This document shows positions 12,201 through 18,424 of a stretch of DNA of 35,000 nt, one piece after another. Made by a program: the position numbers and the translations under genes. Positions within the stretch are counted from its first letter, which is position 1, and each line of letters begins with the position of its first letter. This stretch comes from Symbiodinium natans (lineage: Eukaryota > Sar > Dinophyceae > Suessiales > Symbiodiniaceae), in contig CAJNDS010000325.1 in assembly GCA_905221605.1 (NCBI GenBank), positions 112,501-147,500 of the forward strand, written 5' to 3'. The notes under the pieces are model-generated. The model saw only the letters and a list, made by a program, of their open reading frames with translations. It was not told the DNA's origin and made no database searches.

Positions 12201-15200
12201 AACTACAGAAATGAAACCCTTACAAGGGACCTAGAGGTTTATTTAGGGGTTATTTAGGGGCTACTGAGGTATATAGATAGGGACGATATAAGGTACATAT
12301 TTAGGGTTGAAGAAGCCCCATATACCCAAAAACTCCTGTAAACATACGTATACATACACGTACATACATACATACATACATACATACATACATACATACA
12401 TACATACATACATACATACATACATACATACGTCTACATAAACTTGTCCTCTGACCAATTCGAGGAGTCGGGCTCTGTCGTTTGCAGGCCAGTCTAGGGT
12501 TCAGGGTTTAGGGTTTAGGGTTTAGGGTTTAGGGTTTAGGGTTTAGGGTTCAGGGTTCAGGGTTCAGGGTTCAGGGTTCAGGGTTCAGGGTTCAGGGTTC
12601 AGGGTTTGGGGCTTAAACCAAGAGCGCTGAAAATCCGATTGAAATGGTGGTTTCCGAAAATAGGGGTACCATATTGGGGTCCTGATTATAAGGGAAGGCT
12701 GCTGCTTTGTTGCCTTTTTTAGGGTCCCCTTATTTCGTACACCCCACCCTAACCCCCAAACCCCAAACGCGGTAAAGAGGCACCAGAACCGAAAGCCTCA
12801 ACCCAATCGAGCTATGAGCTGCAGAATAGAACCGCGGTAATGTAGGGGCCTGAATAATTAGAACAGGGTTCTTGGGGTTACTCTAGCATGGGAACATAAG
12901 GGAATATTATTAGTGATTATTCCGACCGCTATGGTATGGTGGGCCACCGTTTTCAGTTCAGAGGTTGGGGTTTGGAGTTTAGGGTAAGGGCTTATGGTTT
13001 AGGGGTTTGGGGGGTTTAGGGAACACCCTCAATACACTAAACTACACAGGGAAATTATGGATGGTCACCCCTCTGCTCCCAAGACAACACTTCAGTTTGT
13101 TCTCTTCGAAAGTGCCGCAACAGTATGTGGTTGTAGTGAGTAAGTAGAAAGGAACGTCATTCACGCTGATGTCCTACAGCTGTTATGCGTCAGACCAGTC
13201 CTCGCGTTCTTCTCGTGACACGCATTCTCTAAGAACTTCCCTAAACCCTAAACCCTAAACCCTAAACCCTAAACCCTAAACCCTAAACCCTAAACCCTAA
13301 ACCCTAAACCCTAAACCCTAGACGATGAAAGCATTCACCTTTCAGAGCAGCGCTGAACAAAAAATGAACTCAATCACAAAGTGTACAAGTTCAGGCTTGG
13401 AGCATGCATTTAGCAATGAACACAAGCTTCCAATCCTATATAAACCCTAAACCCTAAACCCGAAACCCGAAACCCGAAACCCTAAACCCTAAACCCTAAA
13501 CCCCAAACCCTAAACCCTAAACCCTAAACATTCCCCCCCCCTCCCCTCTCCAGGCCTCACCGCAAAAGATGCAGGGGCCAAACCTTGGAGTGCTTAGGGT
13601 TTCGGGCTTCGGGGGTGGAGGAGTTGAGGTTCAGGGATTCGGGCTGAGGTTCACACAGAGAGCCAGCGAGACAGAGAGACAGAGAGACAGAGAGAGAGAG
13701 AGAGACAGAGAGAGACAGAGAGAGAGAGAGAGAGACGTTTCCGTGACCTTTCCCAAGCCCCAAAACCACCGAGCCCTAAACCCTAGGAAAGAACAACACT
13801 TGCAGGCCATCAAGAGTTTGGGGCTTAGGGTTTTGGGCTTTCGGTGTCTGACTCATCTGGGGGATTCGGGCTTAGGTGTCAGGACAAAGTTTCAAACACC
13901 CTAAATACAAATAGCCTTCTTCGAACTGGGGACGCGAAGAGGACCACGGTTCAGAGAACTGACCAGACAGGACTAAGTTGAGGGTTTAGTTTAGGATTTA
14001 GGGTTTAAGGTTTTGGGTTTAGGTCTCAGGGCTCAACCCTAAACCCGAAACTCCAAACCCCCCCAAAAAAGCGCGGCCGTGGCTCGCGAGGTTGCGCAGG
14101 AGGAGCTCGAACGTAAAGAGGAACGTGTAGATGGAGGCCTCAAGTTCAACTTCGGAGAGGCCGCGAGTTTTTAGGGGCTTAGAGAGGGTCTTCTAGGGCA
14201 CGTGGGATTCACTGGGGTTTTAGGGTTTAGGGTTTAGGGTTTAGGGTTTAGGGTTTAGGGTTTAGGGTTTAGGGTTTAGGGTTTAGGGTTTAGGGCTTAG
14301 TTAGGGTTTCGGGGTTCATAGAGCTTTTGGGTCCATTGGTGTCCTTGCACGCCCACTGTGCACACCTAATTACAAGGCTTTCAATGAGGTTTCCCTCTTA
14401 GGGAGCTACATGGTCCGTTAGTCTGGGACAAAGGGTTTAGGGTTTAGGGTTTAGGGTTTAGGGTTTAGGTTTCAGGGTTTAGGGTTTAGGTTTTAGGTTT
14501 TTTAGGGTTTAGGGTTTAGGGTTTAGGGTTTAGAGTTTAGGGTTTAGGGTTTAGGGTTTAGGGTTTAGGGTTTAGGGTTATATACTCCATATGTTCCCCC
14601 TACAATGACTCTACAACCCAAGGGCCCAAACTTCAGAACCCGTTGAAGAATGTAAGGGGCCATCGTAAGGGTCCGTATAACTACCCTTGGATTCCCGCAA
14701 CCCTAAACCCTAAACCCTAAACCCTCAACCCTAAACCCTAAACCCTAAACCCTAAACCCTAAACCCTACGCACCCCCAAAGCACCAAAGTGCTCCGACCC
14801 TTGCTCTAGCAGCCCCTGGAATTGTTTACCCGCATATCCTTAAAAACCCCTAAGCTACCTCATGTTTTTAGACTCCCTCCACTTCCTAATTTCCCTAAAC
14901 TCCCCCCCCCCCCCCCCCCAACTCCCCAAACCCTAAACCCTGAACCCTAAACCCTAAACCCTAAACTCCCTAACCCTGAGCCCTGAACTCCCTCAACCCT
15001 GAACCCTGAGCTCCCTATGAGGGTTTATAGGGTTTAGGGTTTTAGGGTTGGGTTTAGTTTTTTAGGGTTTAGGGTTTAGGGTTTAGGGTTTAGGGTTTGG
15101 GGTTTGGGGTTTGGGGTTTGGGGTTTGGGGTTTGGGGTTTGGGTTTGGGTTGGGGTTTGGGGTTTGGGTTTGGGGTTTGGGGTTTGGGGTTTGGGGTTTT

Positions 15201-18200
15201 GGGTTTGGGGTTTGGGTTTGTTTGGGTTTTAGGGTTTAGGGTTTAGGGTTTAGGGTTTAGGGTTTAGGGTTTAGGGTTTAGGGGTTTAGGGTTTTTAGGG
15301 TTTAGGGTTTAGGGTTTAGGGTTTAGGGTTTAGGGTTTAGGGTTTAGGGTTTAGGGTTTAGGGTTTAGGGTTTAGGGTTTAGGGATCCATGCACGCCGGA
15401 ATGCGATCACAAACAGGGTGCCAGAGCTGTCAATTCCTGCGAGGGCTTTCTGGCTTGGTGCTTGCGTTCAGCGGCTGGGATGGCTTAGGGTTTGGGGTTT
15501 GGGTTTTAGGGTTTGGGGCTTGGGGTTTGGGGTTTAGGGTTTAGGGCTTGGGGTTTAGGGCTTTGGGGTTTGCGGCTTGGGGTTGGCCTAGGCCTTACCT
15601 CTCGATATCCCTGCAACACATAAACTACTTGTGTTTTATGTTTTCTGCTTGTTGACATCATAACCTCAAAACCCTCAATCCTCCTAAACCCAAAAACCCT
15701 AAGCTCTAAACCTCTAAACCTCTGCAACCCTAAACCTCAAAACCCTCCACCCTCAACCCTGCTAGGTTGGCGCCTTAAACCCTCTGAAAAACATTCCTGC
15801 ATGCGACCCCCTCAAACCCAGTGAGGGCAAACATGAAAATCCCGGGGGGGCCTGCCAGCCTAAACCCTAACCCCAAAACCCTAAACCTCAACGACCTCAA
15901 AACCTCAGAACCTCAAACCTCAGAACCTCAAAACCCTCAATACTCAACCCTCAACCTAAACCCCAAAACCCAAAAACCATAAAACTCCTAAGAACCCAGT
16001 AAATACCTAGCTCCTAAACCCCGAATCCCTCAACCCTTAACCCCTAAACCTAAACCTAAACCTCAAAACCCCCAAAACCCTCAAAAACCGCAAAACCCGC
16101 AAAACCCTCAAAACCCTCAAAACCCTCAACACCCGATCTAAACCCAACTAAACCCTAAACCCCTAAACCCCTAAACCCCTAAACCCCTAAACCCCTAAAC
16201 CCCTAAACCCCTAAACCCCTAAACCCCTAAACCCCTAAACCCCGAAACCCCTAAACCCCTAAACCCCTACACCCCTAAACCCCTAAACCCCTACACCCCT
16301 AAACCCCTAAACCCCTAAACCCCTAAACCCCTAAACCCCTAAACCCCTAAACCCCTAAACCCCTAAACCCCTAAACCCCTAAACCCCTAAACCCCTAAAC
16401 CCCTAAACCCCTAAACCCCTAAACCCTAAACCCCTAAACCCTCAACCCCCGAAACTCCAACTCCCGGGCCTGGGTTGTGCGCGGCTGCTTCCACTTGCAC
16501 CGCAATGAAGATCGAGTTCGTGACCTGAAGTTGGTCTAGGGTTTAGGGAGTTTAGGGTTCGGGGGTTAGGGCTGAGGGTTTAGGGTTTAGGGTTTAGGGT
16601 TTAATAATTTAAGGTTTAGGGTTTAGGGTTTAGGGTTTAGGGTTTAGGGCTCAGGGCTTAGGGTTTAGGGTTTAGGGTTGAGGGTTTAGGAACGTTTCGG
16701 TGTTCGGTTTGCGGCTTGGGGTTTGAGGTTGACAGCCGTGGGTAAGAAATCACGGGGGCTTCCGAGGGTTGTACTTTGTGAGGAAGTTGGTTTCAAGGTT
16801 CCCATAACTAGATGACATCATTTTTGCCTTGATGGGTTCATGAGGGAGCGTAACCACAGGTAAGAGAATGTATTGCTGAGGCCTGAGGGTTCACACATAT
16901 TGGTTTAGAAGGTTAAAGAGTTCAGGGTACTCATACAACCCTACATTAACCTCTACACATACCTCCTAAGAGTCCCTATGTTCCCAGGGTTTCCTAAACC
17001 CTAAACCCTAAACCCTACACCCTACACCCTACACCCTAAACCCTAAACCCTAAACCCTAAACCCTAAACCCTAAACCCTAAACCCTAAGCACCGGAAACG
17101 CTAGGCCCTAGATCCTCTAAAAGGTGCCTTACAAACGCCCCTCCTTTAGCCCCCGTCAACGTGACACCTAGGAGGGCCACCTGTAAGAGGGTTTGGGGAT
17201 ATTTAGGGTTTAGGGTTTAGGGTTTAGGGTTTAGGGTTTAGGGTTTAGGGTTTAGGGTTTAGGGTTTAGGGTTTAGGGTTTAGGGTTTAGGGTTTAGGGT
17301 TTAGGGTTTAGGGTTTAGGGTTTAGGCTTTAAGGTTTAGGGTTTAGGGTTTAGGGTTTAGGGTTGAAGGTTTAAGGTTTAGGGTTTAGGGTTTAGGGTTT
17401 GCCCGAAACCCCCTAAACCCAACGTCTCCTTTGCTGAAGGCCTGAGCCCCAACAGCCCGAAGAAACCCTGAACACATGCAGCCAAAACCCGAAGCCCCTG
17501 AGCTCTATGAATCCCTCCCCTGACGCTGAACCCCTAAGTCCCTAAAACCCTAAACCCCTAAAACCCGAAAACCCCAGAAACTCTAAATCCCCGAAACCCC
17601 TACACCCCCAAACCCGACACCCTAAACCCTAAAGAACCCTAAACCCTACCCCTAAACCCCTAAACCCCTAAACCCCTAAACCCCTAAACCCCTAAACCCC
17701 TAAACCCCTAAACCCTAACCCTAAACCCCTAAAACCCCTAAACCCCTAAACCCTAAACCCCTAAACCCCTAAAACCCTAAAACCCCTAAACCCCTAAACC
17801 CCTAAAAACCCTAAACCCCTAAAGAACCTAAACCCTAAACCCCTAAACCCCTAAACCCCTAAACCCCTAAACCCCTAAAGAACCCTAAACCCTAAAAACC
17901 TAAACCCCTAACCCCCCCCTAAACCCCCAAACCCCTAAACCCCCCTAAACCCCTAAACCCCTAAACCCCTAAACCTAAAACCCCTAACCCCTAAACCCCC
18001 AAACCCCTAAACCCTAAACCCCAACCCCCCTAAACCCTAAACCCTAAACCCCTAACCCCTAAACCCCTAAACCCCTAAACCCCTAACCCTAAACCCCTAA
18101 ACCCCTAACCCCTGAACCCCTAAACCCCTAAACCCCTAAACCCTAAACCCCTAGGCCCTAAACCCCTAAAAACCCTAAACCCCTAAACCCCTAAACCCTA

Positions 18201-18420
18201 AACCCTAAACCCCCCTAAAACCCCTAAACCCCTAAACCCTAAACCCCTAAACACCTAAACACTAAAGAACCTAAACCCCCCTAAACCCTAAAACCCTAAA
18301 CCAAACCCTAAACCCTAAACCCTAAACCCCTAACTCTTAAATGGGGCCACGATGACAATGCGAAAAATGCCTCGAACCAGGGCGAAGTAACGAAGTCCTC
18401 CACCCGGAGGCTGATGGCGT
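225..18420 (-). CDS. Voltage-gated cation channel gene, many small exons, introns full of telomere-type repeats (3' part runs off left edge)
   Basis: The product is predicted to be a plasma-membrane voltage-gated cation channel of the ion transport superfamily. Successive minus-strand islands encode pre-S1, S1, S1-S2 loop, S2, S3, S3-S4 linker, S4, S4-S5 linker, S5, pore helix and filter, in the right order. From 16524 to 1726, twelve exons join in one frame: 573 nt, about 191 codons, no stop. Intron phases match at each of the 11 junctions (0/1/0/0/0/0/1/1/1/2/1/2 for exon starts). All acceptors are AG|G; donors are nine GC, one GA, one GT. EF-hand-like exons follow the pore, as in many dinoflagellate channels. 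Introns hold TTTAGGG or CCCTAAA arrays, a LINE and small repeats. The S6 exon was not found, the pre-S1 to S1 junction does not resolve in frame, and the N-terminus is undefined, so it could be a damaged copy. Ion selectivity cannot be read with confidence. Confidence 0.8.
370..402 (-). CDS. Candidate EF-hand exon, loop end and exit helix
   Basis: The minus strand reads MKLLMSWEDIQ and ends CCAG before a GC donor (GCTGAT at 369). The M-S-W-E-D-I segment resembles the second half of EF-hand loops in dinoflagellate channel tails (I-S/T-W-E-E-F). The next island (225-281) continues in phase 0 with S-H-L-D-D, as expected for such tails. Confidence 0.45.
404..700. repeat. (CA)n microsatellite and unassigned sequence
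   Basis: A (AC)10 run lies at 482-502. The remainder holds CCCTAAA-degenerate text (ACCCCAAACCC, CCCTGAACCC) and the possible EF-loop island near 515-550. No complete gene is seen. Confidence 0.5.
700..755 (-). CDS. Candidate post-pore exon, EF-hand entry helix
   Basis: The minus strand reads STLALREARDAFHEIS, an amphipathic helix of the form that precedes an EF-hand loop (L-R-x-x-R-x-x-F-x-x-I). A nearby island at about 515-550 reads AVDPRSGAGTQ, loop-like. Splice sites were not resolved: AG|G acceptors at GCGAG|GCACGC and GC donors near TTTGGG|GCGCGG are possible. It lies downstream of the pore on the channel strand, where dinoflagellate channels often carry EF-hands. Confidence 0.4.
756..1725. 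repeat. Telomere-type arrays after the pore exon (expected S6 interval)
   Basis: TTTAGGG arrays, partly degenerate at 770-930, run as near-perfect repeats at 1248-1365 and 1485-1640. Islands at 1066-1247 and 1366-1484 contain no recognisable coding; the latter has CTTGCAG on the minus strand but no S6-like frame. G-rich (GGGGGA)n lies at 1017-1045. Confidence 0.8.
1726..1771 (-). CDS. Channel exon: selectivity-filter region
   Basis: On the minus strand, acceptor TTGTGAG|GTACGG. It encodes YGSITGGFTWMEALL; joined to the pore helix it reads SMHTLLYGSITGGFTWMEA. S-I-(T/S)-G-G-x-x-W is the filter-region signature seen in this family. The 3' end is set at a GT (CTG|GTCGGG), but GC donors nearby (GAG|GCG, GGG|GCT) are also possible. 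S6 should follow; none of the islands between 1650 and 760 resembles it. Confidence 0.78.
1772..3138. repeat. Intron: TTTAGGG arrays and a CCCTTGAA 8-mer block
   Basis: Between the filter and pore-helix exons. TTTAGGG lies at 1800-1916 and 2380-2570. A homogeneous block of about 30 copies of the 8-mer CCCTTGAA lies at 2029-2270, a variant seen nowhere else here. CCCTAAA lies at 2683-2737 and 3013-3080. Degenerate CCCGAAAACCCT-like text, including a near-duplicated AAACGA(G/A)CCCCTAAAACCCTT unit, lies at 2790-2880. Confidence 0.85.
3139..3169 (-). CDS. Channel micro-exon: pore helix
   Basis: Thirty-one nt on the minus strand, acceptor TGTAAG|GCTCCC, donor CTGCT|GCTCGG (GC type; same six donor bases as the S5 exon at 7650). 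It encodes GSLEESMHTLL. G-S-L-x-x-S-M-x-T-L-(L/F) is the pore-helix pattern of dinoflagellate voltage-gated channels. It joins in phase 2 to the filter exon. Confidence 0.75.
3180..3530 (+). repeat. TTTAGGG array with a GGGTTTT variant run
   Basis: Part of the large intron. TTTAGGG at 3220-3275 passes into five GGGTTTT units (3275-3310) and then degenerate TTCAGGG/TTTCGGG copies. A small open frame at 3408-3593 is repeat-derived. Confidence 0.85.
3567..3730. mobile_element. MITE-like inverted-repeat element, copy 1
   Basis: The ends read CACTTGGGATGTTCCCC and, reverse-complemented from the right, CATTTGGGGATGTTCCCC. The inverted similarity continues inward for roughly 40 bp (AACAGTC, AGGGATT motifs on both arms). 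About 160 bp, no coding. A shorter relative lies at 24754-24836. No transposase is present, so it would be non-autonomous. The target duplication is unclear. Confidence 0.6.
3765..3945 (+). repeat. TTTAGGG array flanking the LINE 3' end
   Basis: Degenerate repeats at 3765-3840, a 48-bp unique island, then perfect TTTAGGG at 3889-3945. The last unit directly touches the T10 run (poly(A) of the LINE on the minus strand). Confidence 0.9.
3946..5923 (-). mobile_element. 5'-truncated LINE (non-LTR retrotransposon) inside telomere-type repeats
   Basis: On the minus strand the element runs from position 5923 to a poly(A) tail (T10 at 3946-3955 on the plus strand). The tail is followed immediately by CCCTAAA units and the 5' end is preceded by them. 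The endonuclease and the N-terminal part of ORF2 are missing; the break falls at the start of the reverse transcriptase domain. The 3' part (4516-3956) holds a degraded C-terminus and 3' UTR. The poly(A)/telomere junction resembles telomere-targeted LINEs of insects (SART/TRAS type) in location, though no relation is implied. It lies in the channel intron on the same strand. Confidence 0.85.
4517..5923 (-). pseudogene. LINE reverse transcriptase ORF (fragment, truncated and frameshifted)
   Basis: The open frame of 468 codons starts at a GTG only because the element is cut there. RT motifs in order: NNKAVGPDG (about residues 6-14), LLPK...ELRPICL (57-75), motif A KLDLEKAFDRLD with Asp137, motif B SGVRQGGVESATLF (193-206), motif C YMDD at 237-240, GLRINPSKS (266-274) and LGHRIE (290-295). 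The catalytic aspartates are intact. After residue about 455 the frame is lost; a shifted frame at 4257-4592 carries DWTAVAVDRQKWKSLENTWV, resembling LINE C-termini, and ends at TAG. No endonuclease is present. It copies RNA into DNA in the family; this copy is very likely dead. Confidence 0.9.
5924..6520. repeat. Telomere-type arrays in both orientations
   Basis: TTTAGGG lies at 5925-6018 (touching the LINE) and 6119-6280, CCCTAAA at 6398-6520. Islands at 6020-6118 and 6285-6397 show no coding; the latter includes a palindromic CTTGGGGCCCAAG-like stretch (6368-6382). Confidence 0.9.
6521..7249. repeat. Island with coding potential, then TTTAGGGG 8-mer array
   Basis: At 6521-6610 the minus strand is open (NLSPIVAEFLGQRCGSL), but it has no phase-compatible splice sites and is left unassigned. 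From 6755 to 7088 the repeat unit is predominantly the 8-mer TTTAGGGG rather than TTTAGGG. CCCTAAA lies at 7211-7238 beside the S5 exon. Confidence 0.75.
7250..7302 (-). CDS. Channel exon: second half of S5
   Basis: Fifty-three nt on the minus strand, acceptor GACGCAG|GATCAT, donor CCTG|GCCGCG (GC type). It encodes IIFLFGLIFTDISTELP, continuing S5; the F-G-x-I-F-T end of S5 is a familiar element of these channels. It joins in phase 1 to the pore-helix exon about 4.1 kb downstream. The turret between S5 and pore would then be short, so an additional exon may lie in that intron. Confidence 0.78.
7303..7649. repeat. Short intron with perfect hairpin and CCCTAAA array
   Basis: The 347-bp intron between the two S5 exons. 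A perfect 10-bp inverted repeat GCGCTCTCCA (7408-7417) / TGGAGAGCGC (7433-7442) surrounds a 15-nt loop. CCCTAAA lies at 7546-7636. Confidence 0.75.
7650..7704 (-). CDS. Channel exon: S4-S5 linker end and first half of S5
   Basis: Fifty-five nt on the minus strand, acceptor CTGACAG|GCATCG, donor TTGCT|GCTCGG (GC type). It encodes IGRTLRAMAWSAVLLFLL. The G-x-L-R-x-M-x-W turn and following aliphatic helix are typical of the linker-S5 entry in dinoflagellate channels. The flanking introns, 332 and 347 bp, are the shortest in the gene; both carry TTTAGGG/CCCTAAA arrays. Confidence 0.82.
7714..8036 (+). repeat. Intron: long TTTAGGG array
   Basis: Near-perfect TTTAGGG from 7714 to about 7945, then degenerate copies; the unique bases 7970-8036 adjoin the S4-S5 micro-exon. 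Confidence 0.9.
8037..8069 (-). CDS. Channel micro-exon: S4-S5 linker
   Basis: Thirty-three nt on the minus strand, acceptor CCGAG|GCTTCA, donor CTCT|GTCCCT (the one GT donor of the series). It encodes FIRSLRTLLL, phase 1 to phase 1. Joined to its neighbours it reads VRRFIRSLRTLLLCIGRTLR, the amphipathic S4-S5 linker expected to couple voltage sensor and pore. Confidence 0.7.
8070..9608. repeat. Intron: telomere-type arrays, palindromic repeat and diverged duplications
   Basis: TTTAGGG lies at 8104-8212. An imperfect palindrome (arms AACCACTTATAACTG... and reverse-complement AACCCTACTTATAA..., about 34 bp) covers 8220-8316. Between 8350 and 8675 there is a diverged direct duplication (TTTCCTTAGGAACCCC...ATAAGGAAGGAT against TTTCCTTAAGAACCCC...ATAAAGAAGGAT). 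CCCTAAA lies at 8755-8885, TTTAGGG at 9222-9318 and 9448-9590. Confidence 0.75.
9609..9665 (-). CDS. Channel exon: S4 voltage sensor
   Basis: Fifty-seven nt on the minus strand, acceptor GGGAG|GAATCT, donor CGCC|GCTGTG (GC type). Together with the previous exon it gives MRLLRILRVAKITRAFRIVR followed by LVRR: Arg or Lys at every third position, eight in a row, separated by hydrophobics. This is the most diagnostic feature of the gene and is very unlikely by chance. The split final Arg codon is completed by the next exon (CGC CGC TTC ATC CGC). Confidence 0.9.
9666..10852. repeat. Introns around the S4 exons: arrays in both orientations
   Basis: TTTAGGG at 9685-9740 and 9912-9990, CCCTAAA at 10070-10130 and 10162-10250, TTTAGGG at 10355-10515, CCCTAAA at 10690-10830. 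The 49-nt S3-S4 exon (10268-10316) lies within this span. A C-rich run of about 15 lies at 10556-10572. Short islands at 9995-10050 and 10600-10690 are open on one or both strands but unassigned. Confidence 0.75.
10268..10316 (-). CDS. Channel exon: S3-S4 linker and start of S4
   Basis: Forty-nine nt on the minus strand, acceptor ACGCAG|GCGCAG (other AG|G sites in the same frame at 10310 or further upstream are possible). It encodes AQDAENTNVLTNMRLL and ends with the first base of an Arg codon. The donor is GA (CTGA|GACCCT). Joining to the next exon restores AGA and continues the every-third-residue arginine series of S4. The GA donor is unusual in general but known from dinoflagellates. Confidence 0.75.
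10853..10885 (-). CDS. Channel micro-exon: end of S3
   Basis: Thirty-three nt, 11 codons, on the minus strand, between ATTGAG|GAGTTC and CAAGAG|GCCACT (GC donor). It encodes EFIVEVIVQQE, which extends the S3 helix (LFEFIVEVIVQ) to normal length. Both ends are in phase 0, matching both neighbours. It is short, so on its own it would be weak; the support is position, phase and hydrophobic pattern. Confidence 0.65.
10886..11814. repeat. Intron: unique AT-richer block and TTAGGGC variant array
   Basis: At 10980-11385 the sequence is unique, with imperfect CATCGAACATT-type repeats (11085-11150) and a pyrimidine tract. From 11398 to 11465 the repeat is the variant GGGCTTA, passing abruptly into TTTAGGG (11461-11535). 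No gene is recognised; the small open frame at 11201-11392 lacks support. Confidence 0.7.
11815..11865 (-). CDS. Channel exon: start of S3
   Basis: Fifty-one nt, 17 codons, on the minus strand. Acceptor AAGCCAG|GACTGG, donor TTC|GCTCCG (GC type). It encodes DWMWMWLDLMVVSTSLF, the S3 signature W-x-W-x-x-x-D-x-x-V-V in which the Asp normally pairs with S4 charges. The downstream intron (11814-10886) holds TTTAGGG arrays and a run of imperfect ATCATCGAACATT-like repeats near 11085-11150. Confidence 0.8.
11866..14072. repeat. Intron between S2 and S3: arrays and microsatellites
   Basis: TTTAGGG-like text at 11905-12045; (CATA)n at 12359-12433; TTTAGGG then a TTCAGGG run at 12495-12605; CCCTAAA at 13240-13320 and 13440-13530; a GA-rich run at 13655-13735. 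An island at 12060-12165 is open on the minus strand (MFNNKGSGDSIILYLCQES) and might be an alternative exon, but it does not fit the S2-S3 junction, which already reads through. Confidence 0.75.
14073..14138 (-). CDS. Channel exon: S2 helix
   Basis: Sixty-six nt, 22 codons, on the minus strand. Acceptor CTTGAG|GCCTCC, donor CGC|GCTTTT (GC type). It encodes ASIYTFLFTFELLLRNLA then SHGR, a hallmark S2: aromatic and Phe-rich helix, FTFELLLR with the conserved acidic residue followed by Leu and Arg. The last residue joins in phase 0 to DWMWMWLDL of the S3 exon, which reproduces the usual S2-S3 turn (L-R-x-x-A-x-G-R-D-W). Confidence 0.85.
14139..15392. repeat. Intron: arrays, dispersed repeat, TTTGGGG variant block
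   Basis: TTTAGGG at 14218-14300 and 14432-14580; a dispersed repeat at 14575-14695 (related copy near 22926-23078); CCCTAAA at 14698-14768; a C-run at 14902-14920; a TTTGGGG variant block at 15095-15230; TTTAGGG at 15230-15385. Confidence 0.8.
15393..15436 (-). CDS. Channel exon: S1-S2 loop
   Basis: Forty-four nt on the minus strand, acceptor CTCGCAG|GAATTG, donor CGT|GCATGG (GC type). The phase-1 start completes a Gly codon with the last base of the S1 exon, giving GIDSSGTLFVIAFRR. This then joins in phase 0 to the S2 exon, which begins ASIYTFLFTFELLLR. Loop length and the F-x-x-x-F-R approach to S2 fit this channel family. Confidence rests mainly on phase compatibility with both neighbours. 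Confidence 0.65.
15437..16469. repeat. Intron: CCCTAAA and CCCCTAAA 8-mer array
   Basis: Degenerate CCTAAACC text to 16140, then about 36 copies of the 8-mer CCCCTAAA (16150-16440) ending beside the S1 exon. In gene sense this is TTTAGGGG. Confidence 0.85.
16470..16524 (-). CDS. Channel exon: S1 helix
   Basis: Fifty-five nt on the minus strand after TTCAG, ending CCAG before a GC donor at 16469-16468. The frame reads VTNSIFIAVQVEAAAHNP, the second half of S1 with the N-x-x-F-I-x-V-x-x-(D/E)-x-x-A pattern usual in this family. It starts in phase 0 and ends in phase 1, matching the start of the next exon. The flanking introns are dominated by CCCCTAAA (15860-16450) and TTTAGGG (16540-16700) repeats. 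Confidence 0.75.
16525..18349. repeat. Intron: mixed arrays, unique block, long CCCCTAAA array
   Basis: TTTAGGG at 16540-16700; unique sequence at 16700-16985 with no coding recognised; CCCTAAA at 16990-17090; TTTAGGG at 17200-17400; then an irregular CCCCTAAA/CCCTAAA array at 17640-18330, the longest degenerate array in the window. Confidence 0.85.
18350..18420 (-). CDS. Channel exon: pre-S1 and start of S1
   Basis: The minus-strand frame reads RVEDFVTSPWFEAFFALSS, the pattern that precedes and enters S1 in dinoflagellate ion channels (a short amphipathic F-V-x-S-x-x-F segment, then hydrophobics). An AG|G acceptor at GGTGGAG|GACTTC puts a possible start at 18397, but the frame is open upstream to about 18425. 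Joined to the next exon it gives an S1 of normal length, but no GT, GC or GA donor in the right phase is visible near the end. The boundary is therefore unresolved, and one base change or a missed micro-exon is possible. Confidence 0.6.
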
Positions 18421-18424
18421 TGAG

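Noticed and set aside
13557-13904. Ser-Leu-rich and Arg-Glu-rich frames
   Set aside because: They arise from the GA-rich microsatellite at 13655-13735.
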